From an uncultured SAR202 cluster bacterium (GTDB lineage Bacteria > Chloroflexota > Dehalococcoidia > Lucifugimonadales > Lucifugimonadaceae), in assembly GCA_902620405.1 (NCBI GenBank), contig CACNIC010000005.1, positions 1 through 63,240 on the forward strand: a DNA stretch of 63,240 nt, in the 5' to 3' direction. The number at the start of each line of letters is the position of its first letter. The stretch's first letter is position 1. Both the position numbers and the translations under genes were made by a program. Below are positions 21,802 through 30,485 of this stretch, piece after piece. The notes beneath the pieces are model-generated. The model was not told the DNA's origin, did not search any database, and worked only from the letters and a program-made list of their open reading frames with translations.

Positions 21802-21897
21802 ATGCCTAACAATAGTCAACTCCTTAAGGAGTATGACAATTTGTTAAGAAAAATTATAAATTTAACTCCAATAGAAAAGAGGAGAAAAGTTGAGTAA
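21802..21897 (+). CDS. Possible 31-residue peptide upstream of and overlapping topA
   Basis: A short frame starting MPNNSQLLKEYDNLLRKI and ending EKRRKVE. It is charged, probably helical, and overlaps the TTG start of topA by 8 nt. The base pattern (A/T-rich third positions) resembles neighbouring genes, and the overlap is of the coupling type. There is no homologue I recognise and no clear Shine-Dalgarno. It may be a real small protein or a leader controlling topA. Confidence 0.35.
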   Translation: MPNNSQLLKEYDNLLRKIINLTPIEKRRKVE

Positions 21898-24004
21898 AAA
21901 TTTAGTTATTGTTGAGTCACCGACTAAAGCAAAAACACTAACAAAAATTTTAGATAATACAAAGGTGTTATCAACAAGGGGGCATTTTCTTGAGCTCAAC
22001 GATAAATGGCTAACAAGAGAGCAAAGAGAAGAGGGATGGCCAGTCCAAGGTGTTGATCATAATTTTAATCCTGATTGGAAGTATAAATCTGGTACTAGTT
22101 CAATTATTAAGGATATTAAGTCAGCTGCAAAAAAAGCTGATGAAATTTTTATCGCAACTGACCCAGATAGAGAAGGTGAAGGTATTGGTTATCATGTACA
22201 AGAGCTTTTACTAGAAAGCGGGGTACCAGAAAATAAAATAAAAAGGTCTACTTTTCATGAAATAACAGAAATTGCAGTCAAAAAATCAATGGAAAATGCG
22301 GAATCAATAAATATGCCCATGGTAGACGCATTCATTGCAAGAAGAATTTTAGACAGAATAGCAGGTTTTATTGTTAGTAAAAAATTAAATTCTTTTCTAA
22401 GGTTATCTCCTCTATCTGCAGGAAGAGTTCAATCACCTACTTTAAAATTAGTCACAGATAGAGAAGATGAAATTAATGCTTTTGTGCCTGAAGAATTTTG
22501 GAATATAAATGCTTCTTTTTACGCAAAATCTAAAAACTTTGACGCCCAACTGTTTAAGATACCAGGAATATCGGAAAAAGATTTTAAAATAAATAATTCT
22601 AATGAAGCTTTGGAAATAGAAAATAAAATAAAAACAGTTAAATTTTCCATTGAATCTCGAAAAGTTACTAAAAGGTCCTCTAAGCCATCTGCCCCATATA
22701 CCACAAGTACCCTCCAACAAGATTCTTCTAATAGATTAAGCATGAGTCCTTCTAGGACAATGAGTGTTGCTCAAGAATTATTTGAAGGTGTAGATGGCCA
22801 AGAAGGATTAATTACCTACATGAGAACAGATTCTCCTACATTATCAAATGAAGCAATGGAAGATATTCAAAAAAATATTATTAATTCGTATGGTAAAAAT
22901 TATTTTGAAAAAAGAATATACTCAGCAAAAGTAGCAAATGCTCAAGAGGCCCACGAGGCAATAAGGCCTACTTCTATTTCCAGAACTCCAGACTCAATAA
23001 AAAATACACTTAATGAAAGTCAATTTAAATTATATCAACTCATATGGAATAGGACAGTAGCCAGCCAAATGCCTAATAGTATCACTGAAAAAACTACTCT
23101 AATTACATCTTCTTCAAAGAATGAAGATGGCTTTAAATTTAAATCTGAAGCAGATAAATTAGTTTTTGATGGATTTAAAAAATTAATTAAATCAAATGAA
23201 AAATATTTTGAACTACCAGACCTAAATGAAAATGAAGAAGTAGAGCTTGTTGATTTAGAAAAAGAACAAAAATTTACTAGGGGGCCTGGAAGATATAGCC
23301 AAGCTTCACTAATTAAGAAGATGGAAGAGATTGGAATTGGCAGACCAAGCACTTATGCCTCCACAATAAGTTTACTCACAAACAGAACCTATGTTTTCAG
23401 TATAAATAGAGCAGTTTGGGGGTCACCATTAGGTTATGCAGTATCAAATTCACTTAATTACTATTTTTTAAATAATTTTATGGATTTCAATTTTACAAAA
23501 AAAATGGAAGATGATTTAGATAAAATTTCTAATGGTGAACTAAATAGACAAAAATTTACAAAAGATTTCTATGAATCACTTTTAGATCCGGTTGAAAAAA
23601 TGGTCAAAGATTCAAATGAAAAAGATTGGGACCCTTACAATAGGAAAGTTTTAAGTAATTTTCTTGGTCTTACTACTGAAATGCTCCCATATAACTTAAT
23701 ACCAACTACAATACTTTGTTCTAAGGAAAAGCCAGCAATAAATATAAGGACAGGGGAAGAATTTACTGAAAATGACCCCCCACTTGAAGTAGCTACTGAA
23801 AAAGAAATAATTAGAGAAACAGATAAAAATAATGGGGACTTTTTAATGCGTGCTATAAGAAATAAAAAAGATGGCAAGTATTTCTTAGCTTCTAAAATAG
23901 GTGAAAATAGTATTTATGCCGACATAAGTGCATGGGCAGGTAGAGGGAGAAAGAGAGAATATGCTCTTGATAAATTAAAAGAATCTATAAATGATCTATC
24001 CTAA
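21890..24004 (+). CDS. topA: DNA topoisomerase I, without C-terminal zinc ribbons
   Basis: 704 residues of type IA topoisomerase. The Toprim domain begins VIVESPTKAKT and has ATDPDREGEGIGYHV. The core has GRVQSPTLKLV and the active-site tyrosine in GLITYMRTDS. Further on are AHEAIRPTS and GIGRPSTYASTI. It relaxes negative supercoils. After the catalytic core only about 130 residues remain. They contain a single cysteine, so the C4 zinc ribbons typical of many bacterial TopA proteins are absent. The start is TTG, with AGGAG about 5 nt upstream, overlapping a small upstream frame. Confidence 0.95.
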   Translation: MSKNLVIVESPTKAKTLTKILDNTKVLSTRGHFLELNDKWLTREQREEGWPVQGVDHNFNPDWKYKSGTSSIIKDIKSAAKKADEIFIATDPDREGEGIGYHVQELLLESGVPENKIKRSTFHEITEIAVKKSMENAESINMPMVDAFIARRILDRIAGFIVSKKLNSFLRLSPLSAGRVQSPTLKLVTDREDEINAFVPEEFWNINASFYAKSKNFDAQLFKIPGISEKDFKINNSNEALEIENKIKTVKFSIESRKVTKRSSKPSAPYTTSTLQQDSSNRLSMSPSRTMSVAQELFEGVDGQEGLITYMRTDSPTLSNEAMEDIQKNIINSYGKNYFEKRIYSAKVANAQEAHEAIRPTSISRTPDSIKNTLNESQFKLYQLIWNRTVASQMPNSITEKTTLITSSSKNEDGFKFKSEADKLVFDGFKKLIKSNEKYFELPDLNENEEVELVDLEKEQKFTRGPGRYSQASLIKKMEEIGIGRPSTYASTISLLTNRTYVFSINRAVWGSPLGYAVSNSLNYYFLNNFMDFNFTKKMEDDLDKISNGELNRQKFTKDFYESLLDPVEKMVKDSNEKDWDPYNRKVLSNFLGLTTEMLPYNLIPTTILCSKEKPAINIRTGEEFTENDPPLEVATEKEIIRETDKNNGDFLMRAIRNKKDGKYFLASKIGENSIYADISAWAGRGRKREYALDKLKESINDLS

Positions 24005-24084
24005 TTACTAAATAATTTAAAATTTAAAAAAATTATTATTAGCATTAATAGAAATTCTATAAAAATTTAAATAGAGTAATAAAT

Positions 24085-25038
24085 ATGTTCAAAGAAAAGT
24101 ATATACCAATAAAATTAATTGATATTTTCCATGAAAAAGATGTAAATGCGATCTTAGATAAATATTTTGATTATTTAAAATCTAAATCTCTTTCAGACAA
24201 CACAATAAAAAATTATTTTAGAGACTTGATAGAATATTTTGATTACTTAAAGCAAAACAATTTACTGCCTAACAAATCAATTGAGAGGAATCACATTAGA
24301 AAAATGCTCTCTTTTTTAATTGATAAAGGATTTAGCAAGCTTAGTATTTCAAGAAAAATATCAGCAATAAAATCATATATAACTTTTTTAGAAAAATTTA
24401 ACTATTCAAAAAATAACTATTCCGAGTTAATTAGTATTCCAAAAAAATCAAAAAGCCTTCCTAAAGTAATGACAAAGAAAGAGGTCAACCAGTTAATTAA
24501 ACATGTTGAAATGAATACAAAGAAAAATCTAAGGGATGACGCATTAATAGAATTGTTATATTCAACTGGATTAAGAGTAAGTGAAATAGCTAATTTAAAA
24601 ATTAAAGACATTAATCTTGAAAAATCTGAAATAAGAATTTTAGGTAAAGGTAATAAAGAAAGAGTAGTGATATTTAACAACAAATCTAAAGAAAAAATTA
24701 TTAGGTATTTGAAAAATGACAAGAGATTTATTTCTATTAAAACAGAAGCATTATTCCAAAATAAATTTAAAGAAGCGCTTACTACAAGGTCAATTCAAAG
24801 GTTATTAAAAAAATATTTAAATTTCTCTAGTATTAATTCTAAATATTCAACTCACACTTTGAGGCATACCTTTGCTACTCACTTATTGGAAGGAGGGGCA
24901 GATATAAAAGTTATACAACAACTTATGGGTCACTCTTCTCCAGAAACAACAAAGATTTATACACATGTTTCATCTTCAACTTTAAAAAATGTTTACAATA
25001 ATTCTCACCCAAGATCATTCTCAAAAATAAAGAATTAG
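24085..25038 (+). CDS. xerC: XerC/XerD-type tyrosine recombinase
   Basis: 317 residues. The N-terminal SAM-like core-binding domain covers about 30-115. The catalytic domain has Arg in STGLRVSEIANL, Lys in GKGNKERVV, HTLRHTFATHLLEGG, GHSSPETT and the nucleophile in KIYTHV. The full R-K-H-R-H-Y set is present. The position after topA and before aroQ, with no mobile-element features nearby, argues for a chromosomal dimer-resolution recombinase rather than an integrase. XerC versus XerD cannot be told from sequence alone. Confidence 0.88.
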   Translation: MFKEKYIPIKLIDIFHEKDVNAILDKYFDYLKSKSLSDNTIKNYFRDLIEYFDYLKQNNLLPNKSIERNHIRKMLSFLIDKGFSKLSISRKISAIKSYITFLEKFNYSKNNYSELISIPKKSKSLPKVMTKKEVNQLIKHVEMNTKKNLRDDALIELLYSTGLRVSEIANLKIKDINLEKSEIRILGKGNKERVVIFNNKSKEKIIRYLKNDKRFISIKTEALFQNKFKEALTTRSIQRLLKKYLNFSSINSKYSTHTLRHTFATHLLEGGADIKVIQQLMGHSSPETTKIYTHVSSSTLKNVYNNSHPRSFSKIKN

Positions 25039-25052
25039 ATTATTATTTATTT

Positions 25053-25496
25053 ATGAAAAATATTTTACTTATTAATGGCCCAAATCTTAATCTACTTGGA
25101 AAAAGGGATGTAGAGATTTATGGAAATAAGACACTTAGTGATGTAGAAGATATTTTAGTGAAATTTATCAATGAGAAAGATTTGAAAAATAAATTTCAAA
25201 TCAAGTCCTACCAATCAAATCACGAAGGTGATTTAATTGATTTCATACAAGCCAATAGTAAAGATTCTCATGCTATTATTATAAATCCAGGGGGATTAAC
25301 AACGGTTGGTTTTTCACTACTTGATGCATTAATCGATACCAAATTATTGTGTGTTGAGGTACATATTTCAAATATACATGAAAGAGAAGAATTTAGAAGA
25401 AATTCTATATTTCCAAATTACTGCAAATATCAAATTGCAGGTAAAGGGGTTGAGGGTTATAGGTTAGCTTTAGAGAAAATTATAAACGGAGATTAA
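25053..25496 (+). CDS. aroQ: 3-dehydroquinate dehydratase, type II
   Basis: 147 residues. INGPNLNLLGKRDVEIYG holds the family's catalytic Arg and Tyr. The S-N-H-E-G-D-L motif, VEVHISNIHEREEFRRNS and IAGKGVEGYRLAL follow. It dehydrates 3-dehydroquinate in the shikimate pathway. The substrate-binding segment, usually INPGAYTHTSVALRDAL, reads INPGGLTTVGFSLLDAL here, so the usual His and Arg of that stretch are replaced. It ends immediately before the peptidase ATG. Confidence 0.92.
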   Translation: MKNILLINGPNLNLLGKRDVEIYGNKTLSDVEDILVKFINEKDLKNKFQIKSYQSNHEGDLIDFIQANSKDSHAIIINPGGLTTVGFSLLDALIDTKLLCVEVHISNIHEREEFRRNSIFPNYCKYQIAGKGVEGYRLALEKIINGD

Positions 25497-26564
25497 ATGG
25501 AATTTAAAAACAGAATAGATAGTTTGAGAAGTGCATTATCTAAAACAGATATTGATACAGCTTTTATATCCAATAAAGATAATATTAGGTATTATTCAGG
25601 ATTTACTGGAACTCTAGCTTTCTTACTTATATCGGAAAGTAAATCAATAATTATTACTGATTCAAGATATACAATTAGAGCCCAAGAAGAATGTCCTGAT
25701 TACGAAATTTATCAACTAAAATCAGGAGATAATTGGATTGAAAATTCAACAAATCAAATCAAATCAAAGGTTATTGGTTTCGAAGGAAATTTTGTATCTT
25801 TCAACATGCTTAATCAGTTAAAAGAAAGGTCAAATGACAATCTAACATGGAAAGATTTTTCTGAACAAATTTCTAAAGAAAGAATAATAAAATCTGAATC
25901 TGAAGTAAAAAAAATTGAAGAGGCAATATCAATTAGCGATAGAGCTTTCGATACTGTGAGTAAAAAAATTGAAGAAGGCATGACGGAAGAAGAAATTGCA
26001 TGGGAGATGGAAAAGGAAATGAGAATACTTGGCGCTGAATCAATATCATTCGATACGATAGTAGCATCTGGTTTAAATGGATCAAAACCACATCATTCCC
26101 CGACAGACAAAAAGGTTTCCAATGGTGAAGCTATAACTATTGATATGGGGGCAAAATATAATGGATACTGCAGCGATTTAACTAGGACTATATTCATTGG
26201 GGAGCCTAACGATAAATTCAAAAAGATTTATAATATTGTATTAAGGTCACAACTAATTTCAATTGAAACAGCAAAAGAGGGGATGACAGGAGAAGAAATT
26301 GATAAAATTTCTAGAGATATAATTTCAGATGAAGGTTATGGAGAAAACTTCGGACACAGCTTAGGTCACGGAGTTGGACTAGAAGTTCACGAAAATCCTG
26401 GAGTGAGCCCAAATAGCAAAAATGAAATACTCCCTGGGATGGTTTACACAATTGAACCTGGTATTTACATAGATGGTTGGGGTGGTATAAGAATTGAAGA
26501 CATGGTTCTTATGACAGATAATGGAAATAAATTACTTAGTCATGCTGAAAAAGGTAGTTACTAA
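25497..26564 (+). CDS. Xaa-Pro aminopeptidase / dipeptidase (M24 family)
   Basis: 355 residues. An N-terminal creatinase-like domain (to about 125) is followed by the M24 pita-bread domain. Metal ligands are visible: Asp in TIDMGAKYNGYCSDLTRT (two), His in GHSLGHGVGLEVHE, and Glu in YTIEPGIY and GIRIEDM. It cleaves X-Pro bonds in peptides in the cytoplasm. It is wedged between aroQ (0-nt gap) and efp (TAATG overlap), a common pepP-efp pairing. Aminopeptidase versus prolidase specificity is undecided. Confidence 0.92.
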   Translation: MEFKNRIDSLRSALSKTDIDTAFISNKDNIRYYSGFTGTLAFLLISESKSIIITDSRYTIRAQEECPDYEIYQLKSGDNWIENSTNQIKSKVIGFEGNFVSFNMLNQLKERSNDNLTWKDFSEQISKERIIKSESEVKKIEEAISISDRAFDTVSKKIEEGMTEEEIAWEMEKEMRILGAESISFDTIVASGLNGSKPHHSPTDKKVSNGEAITIDMGAKYNGYCSDLTRTIFIGEPNDKFKKIYNIVLRSQLISIETAKEGMTGEEIDKISRDIISDEGYGENFGHSLGHGVGLEVHENPGVSPNSKNEILPGMVYTIEPGIYIDGWGGIRIEDMVLMTDNGNKLLSHAEKGSY

Positions 26565-27130
26565 TGACAATAAGTTCTAGTGAATTAAAAAAGAATATGA
26601 CTCTAATAATTGATGGAGAACTTTATCAAGTTGTTGAATGGCAACATAGAAAACCACCAAAAGCACCGCCAACATTAACACTGAGAGTAAAAAATATTAA
26701 AAATGGAAATATAATGGAAAAGAAAGTTCAAGGAAACAGGCCATTAACTCTTGCCAGGACTGAAAAACAACAATTTCAATATTTATATGGGGATGATAAA
26801 GAAGCTACATTTATGGATACGACTACATATGAACAAATTAATCTCGCTATTGATTTTCTCGGGGACACTCTTGAATTCATTGAAGAAGGTCAATTTGTAG
26901 AATTTTTAATGTATGAAAATAAACCAATCAATATTGAATTACCCTCTTCAGTCGTACTTGAAGTTATGTCTTCTGTAGAAGCAGTAAAAGGAGATACTGC
27001 AACTAACGTAACTAAAGAAGCTACATTAAGTACCAATTTAAAAATACAAGTACCTCTTTTTATTAATACTGGCGATAAAGTAAAAGTTGACACAAGAACA
27101 AGAGAATATATTGAAAGAGTAAATAATTAA
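26564..27130 (+). CDS. efp: Elongation factor P with a proline-rich tip loop
   Basis: 188 residues. The KOW-like domain I has SSELKKNMTLIIDGELYQVVE. Domain II has YLYGDDKEATFMDTTTYEQI. The C-terminal OB domain has TNTGDKVKVDTRT-type residues (INTGDKVKVDTRTREYIERV). EF-P relieves ribosome stalling at polyproline. The loop that carries the modified residue, normally KPGKG, reads HRKPPKAPPTLTL here, with Lys33 flanked by prolines. Neither epmA nor an equivalent is in this window. The ATG overlaps the upstream stop by 1 nt. Confidence 0.94.
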   Translation: MTISSSELKKNMTLIIDGELYQVVEWQHRKPPKAPPTLTLRVKNIKNGNIMEKKVQGNRPLTLARTEKQQFQYLYGDDKEATFMDTTTYEQINLAIDFLGDTLEFIEEGQFVEFLMYENKPINIELPSSVVLEVMSSVEAVKGDTATNVTKEATLSTNLKIQVPLFINTGDKVKVDTRTREYIERVNN

Positions 27131-27131
27131 A

Positions 27132-28343
27132 TTGCCTGATATAACTTTTACTCCAAGTGAATTAATAAAATATATTTATAAGAAGATTAATCAAGATAAC
27201 TATTTAAATTCTTTTCATTTGATTGGAGAAGTTTCAAATCATAGTTCTCCGCCGAGTGGACACCATTATTTTGTAATAAAGGATGATGAAGCTCTAATTA
27301 AATGTGTACTTTTTAATAGAGGTTCTGGAAAAGAAAATTTAAAGGATGGAAACCAAATTATTGCTGAAGGAAAAATGTCTGTGTATCAACCGAGGGGCGA
27401 GATACAATTTATTGCAGAAAATATTCATTCTCAAGGTGAAGGAACTCTGCAACAAAGATTTGAAGAATTAAAATCTTCTTTAGAGGCTCAAGGTCTTTTT
27501 GATGAATCAAGGAAAAGAGAAATTCCAAAAATGCCAAAGAGGGTTGGAATTGTTACATCTAAAACTGGTTCAGTAATTCAAGATATGATTAATGTTATCC
27601 GAAGAAGATACCCTAATTTGAAGTTAATAATTGCTGATACAAGAGTCCAGGGTGATGAAGCAGCAAATTCAATCACTGAGTCAATATCTTCATTGAATAA
27701 ATTGGACATCGATGTAATTGTATTAGCAAGAGGTGGGGGCTCAATAGAAGATTTATGGCCATTTAATGAAGAAAAAGTAGCAAGAGAAATATTTAAAAGT
27801 AAAATTCCAATAATTTCTGCTATTGGTCATGAAACAGATTTTACGATTTCGGATCTTGTTGCAGATTTAAGGGCACCCACACCATCTGCAGCAGCTGAAA
27901 TAATTTCTCCGGATGTTGATTATCTAAATGAACTTATCTCATTAAAAACTAGTGAGTTAAATATATCTTTCAATACTATCCTTGAAAATATAAAAAATAG
28001 ATTTTATTTATCAATGGATAGAATAATTAATTATAAAGTTGAAACTTCAATAAATAATTACAAAATCAATTCACTTTCTAATGAATTGATTAATGTATTT
28101 GATAACAGCATTAAAGAAGTTAAGTATAAACTAGAAAATCTTGAAATTAGCTTAAATCATTTAGACATTAATAAAATTTTTTCTAAAGGATTTTTTTTAA
28201 CTCAACTAAAATCTGATAAATCAATAATTAAAAATTTTAAAAATATAAAAAAAGGCGATCAATTATTAGTATCAAATTTAAACGAAACTCTTGAAGCAGA
28301 AGTAATCAAAATAAACAATAAAGGTGGGCACGATGACAAATAA
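27132..28343 (+). CDS. xseA: Exodeoxyribonuclease VII large subunit
   Basis: 403 residues. The N-terminal OB fold has LIGEVSNHSSPPSGHHYFVIKD. The catalytic domain has RVGIVTSKTGSVIQDMINVIRRRYP, LARGGGSIEDLWPFNEE, SAIGHETDFTISDLVADLRAPTPSAAAE. A coiled-coil C-terminus follows. With XseB it degrades single-stranded DNA from both ends. The start appears to be TTG one nt after the efp stop, with no obvious Shine-Dalgarno, implying coupling. It overlaps xseB by 11 nt. Confidence 0.94.
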   Translation: MPDITFTPSELIKYIYKKINQDNYLNSFHLIGEVSNHSSPPSGHHYFVIKDDEALIKCVLFNRGSGKENLKDGNQIIAEGKMSVYQPRGEIQFIAENIHSQGEGTLQQRFEELKSSLEAQGLFDESRKREIPKMPKRVGIVTSKTGSVIQDMINVIRRRYPNLKLIIADTRVQGDEAANSITESISSLNKLDIDVIVLARGGGSIEDLWPFNEEKVAREIFKSKIPIISAIGHETDFTISDLVADLRAPTPSAAAEIISPDVDYLNELISLKTSELNISFNTILENIKNRFYLSMDRIINYKVETSINNYKINSLSNELINVFDNSIKEVKYKLENLEISLNHLDINKIFSKGFFLTQLKSDKSIIKNFKNIKKGDQLLVSNLNETLEAEVIKINNKGGHDDK

Positions 28344-28539
28344 TACATTTGAAGAAAAATTAAAATTACTTGAAATGACAGTTAGGAAGCTTGAGGAAAA
28401 TGATCTTTCGTTAGATGAATCAAAGGAGCTTTATAAAGAAGGAATTAAACTTTCTAAAGAATGCAAAATACTTCTTAATAAAACTGAATTAGAAATAACT
28501 GAATTAAAAAAAGAATTAGAGGAATTAGATTTTAGTTAA
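28333..28539 (+). CDS. xseB: Exodeoxyribonuclease VII small subunit
   Basis: 68 residues, entirely helical, with the family pattern FEEKLKLLEMTVRKLEENDLSLDESKELYKEG and LLNKTE. I start at ATG 28333, behind AGGTGG; an in-frame GTG at 28324 would place translation on that Shine-Dalgarno. It overlaps the xseA end by 11 nt and ends 5 nt short of the facing clpP stop. Confidence 0.92.
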   Translation: MTNNTFEEKLKLLEMTVRKLEENDLSLDESKELYKEGIKLSKECKILLNKTELEITELKKELEELDFS

Positions 28540-28544
28540 TAAAT

Positions 28545-29147
28545 TTACTTAGATTCAGGATATTCTAAAATATCATCAATTAATCCGTATTCCTTTGCCT
28601 CGGAAGCATTCATCCATATATCTCTATCGGAATCCTTTGTAACTCTAGATTCTTTTTGGCCAGTATGTTTAGCAATTATTTTTGTCAGTTGATCTTTCAA
28701 TCGCAGAACTTCTTTGGCAGCTATTTCTATGTCAGATGCTTGTCCCTGTGCACCACTTAAGGGCTGATGCATGTGAACAGTAGAGTTCGGTAATGCAAAT
28801 CTTTTACCTTCAGTCCCTGCTGTTAAAAGTACAGTACCAAAACTTGCACACAATCCTACAGAAATTGTTGAGACGTCACATGGTATATGTTGCATTGTGT
28901 CATAAATTGCCATTCCAGCATAAACCATTCCACCTGGTGAGTTTATATATAAACTAATATCTTTTTCAGAATCTTCTCTAGCTAAATATAATAGTTGAGC
29001 AACAACTAAATTGGCTATTTGATCATTGATAGGAGTCCCAAGAAAAATTATTCTCTCTTTTAATAACAATGAATATATATCAAGAGCTCTTTCTCCCCTA
29101 GCTCCTGATTCAAAAACTGTTGGTATAATGTTTGAAGGTAAATTCAT
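28545..29147 (-). CDS. clpP: ATP-dependent Clp protease proteolytic subunit
   Basis: 200 residues. The catalytic serine is in [11 protein letters not shown], the histidine in STVHMHQPL and the aspartate in [19 protein letters not shown]. The middle has [17 protein letters not shown]. ClpP forms the proteolytic barrel used by ClpC (encoded at 5159-7624) and probably ClpX. It follows tig as usual, 66 bp downstream. The customary clpX is absent, since xseB faces it from the other strand. Confidence 0.95.
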   Translation of the reverse strand: MNLPSNIIPTVFESGARGERALDIYSLLLKERIIFLGTPINDQIANLVVAQLLYLAREDSEKDISLYINSPGGMVYAGMAIYDTMQHIPCDVSTISVGLCASFGTVLLTAGTEGKRFALPNSTVHMHQPLSGAQGQASDIEIAAKEVLRLKDQLTKIIAKHTGQKESRVTKDSDRDIWMNASEAKEYGLIDDILEYPESK

Positions 29148-29213
29148 ATGTTCCTTTCATATAAGACTATTACAGTTTGTATATTATAACTTGATACGTT
29201 CTGTGTCAACTCT

Positions 29214-30485
29214 TTAATTTTTTATGTAATTAGATTTAATAATAGATATTATTTTGTCTCTTCTTTTCTGATACTTAATTTCATCTTTAATACTTTGATC
29301 AGAATAATTATTGTTTTTCTGAATTTCTTTAAATTTATCTAATTCTTCATTAATAATTTTATCATCAATTTTTACTTCATAATAATTTACAATTTCTTCA
29401 ATAATTATTGCTCTTTTTAATCTAATGTCAGCTGATTTTGATATTTCATCTTCAAATTCCTCTTCAGACTTATTAATACCTTTAAGATAAGTATCAAAGT
29501 CTATTTTTTGATTATTAATCATTTCTTTTTGCTGCTTAATTAAATTTTCTGTTTCTTGTTCTATCATTATTTCAGGTATTGTAAATTTAGATTCATTAAT
29601 TGCTTTGTCAATGAAACTGTCCCATAAATCCTGATCATATTTGTTATTTGCATTTAATTCTAAATTTTTCTTTATCTGTTTTTTCAGCTCTTTAAGATCA
29701 TTTATAGATGGGTCCATTAATTTTGCAAAATTATCATCAACCTCTGGCAAATTTTTCTCTTTAATTGAGATTATTTTCACATTAAACGTAGCTGTAGTTT
29801 TTTTAAATTTTTCATTAAAGAAATCTTCAGGCAAATCGAGCTTAAAATTTTTACTGTCTTCTTCTGATAACCCTGCTAGCTTCTTCATTAATCCTGGCAT
29901 TTTTAAATTATCCTCATATTGATTTTCAAGAATAATTTCAATTGATTTATGATCCATTATTACCTCATCTTCTGATTCACATTTAAAATCTAGAGATAAT
30001 AAATCACCGATTTTTGACTTTCTTTTTACCGGTACCCATGAAGCATGTTGATTTCGAGATTGTTCAATAATATTATTAACCTCTTTTGCACTTATCTTGT
30101 CTTTAATTACCTCTAATTTTATGTCTTCAAGTTTTCCAATTTTTGCATTAGGTTTTAATGCAACTTTTGCTTCAAGTTTTAGAATTGGGACTAAATCAAT
30201 TACTGAAATTTTAGGAGTTGCAAAAACTTCTAAATTTTCTTTATCAATAGCGTCATTAACTAAATTAGGTACTGAAAACTGCAGTGATTCTTCAACTAAA
30301 CCTTCCCTGCCTACTACTTTTTCAACTATTGATTTTGGAGCTTTTCCTTTTCTAAATCCAGGTATTTTTAATTGATTGCTTAATTTTCTTGCAGCTTGTA
30401 CTAAATATTTTTCAATCTCATCTTCTTCAACTTCTAAAGTCAAAGTAACTTGTTGATTTTCAACTTTACTCTTATCTATTTTCAC
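29214..30485 (-). CDS. tig: Trigger factor (ribosome-associated chaperone/PPIase)
   Basis: 423 residues. The N-terminal ribosome-binding domain contains the signature GFRKGKAPKSIVEK. A divergent FKBP-type domain spans about 150-235. The C-terminal helical domain has long K/E-rich helices. It docks at L23 near the exit tunnel and shields nascent chains. The ATG overlaps the aspS stop by 4 bp. Order aspS-tig-clpP. Confidence 0.93.
   Translation of the reverse strand: MKIDKSKVENQQVTLTLEVEEDEIEKYLVQAARKLSNQLKIPGFRKGKAPKSIVEKVVGREGLVEESLQFSVPNLVNDAIDKENLEVFATPKISVIDLVPILKLEAKVALKPNAKIGKLEDIKLEVIKDKISAKEVNNIIEQSRNQHASWVPVKRKSKIGDLLSLDFKCESEDEVIMDHKSIEIILENQYEDNLKMPGLMKKLAGLSEEDSKNFKLDLPEDFFNEKFKKTTATFNVKIISIKEKNLPEVDDNFAKLMDPSINDLKELKKQIKKNLELNANNKYDQDLWDSFIDKAINESKFTIPEIMIEQETENLIKQQKEMINNQKIDFDTYLKGINKSEEEFEDEISKSADIRLKRAIIIEEIVNYYEVKIDDKIINEELDKFKEIQKNNNYSDQSIKDEIKYQKRRDKIISIIKSNYIKN

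Noticed and set aside
24085-25038. Tyrosine recombinase as evidence of an integrated element
   Set aside because: No attachment repeats, cargo genes or tRNA target are present, and the topA-xer-aroQ context is chromosomal.
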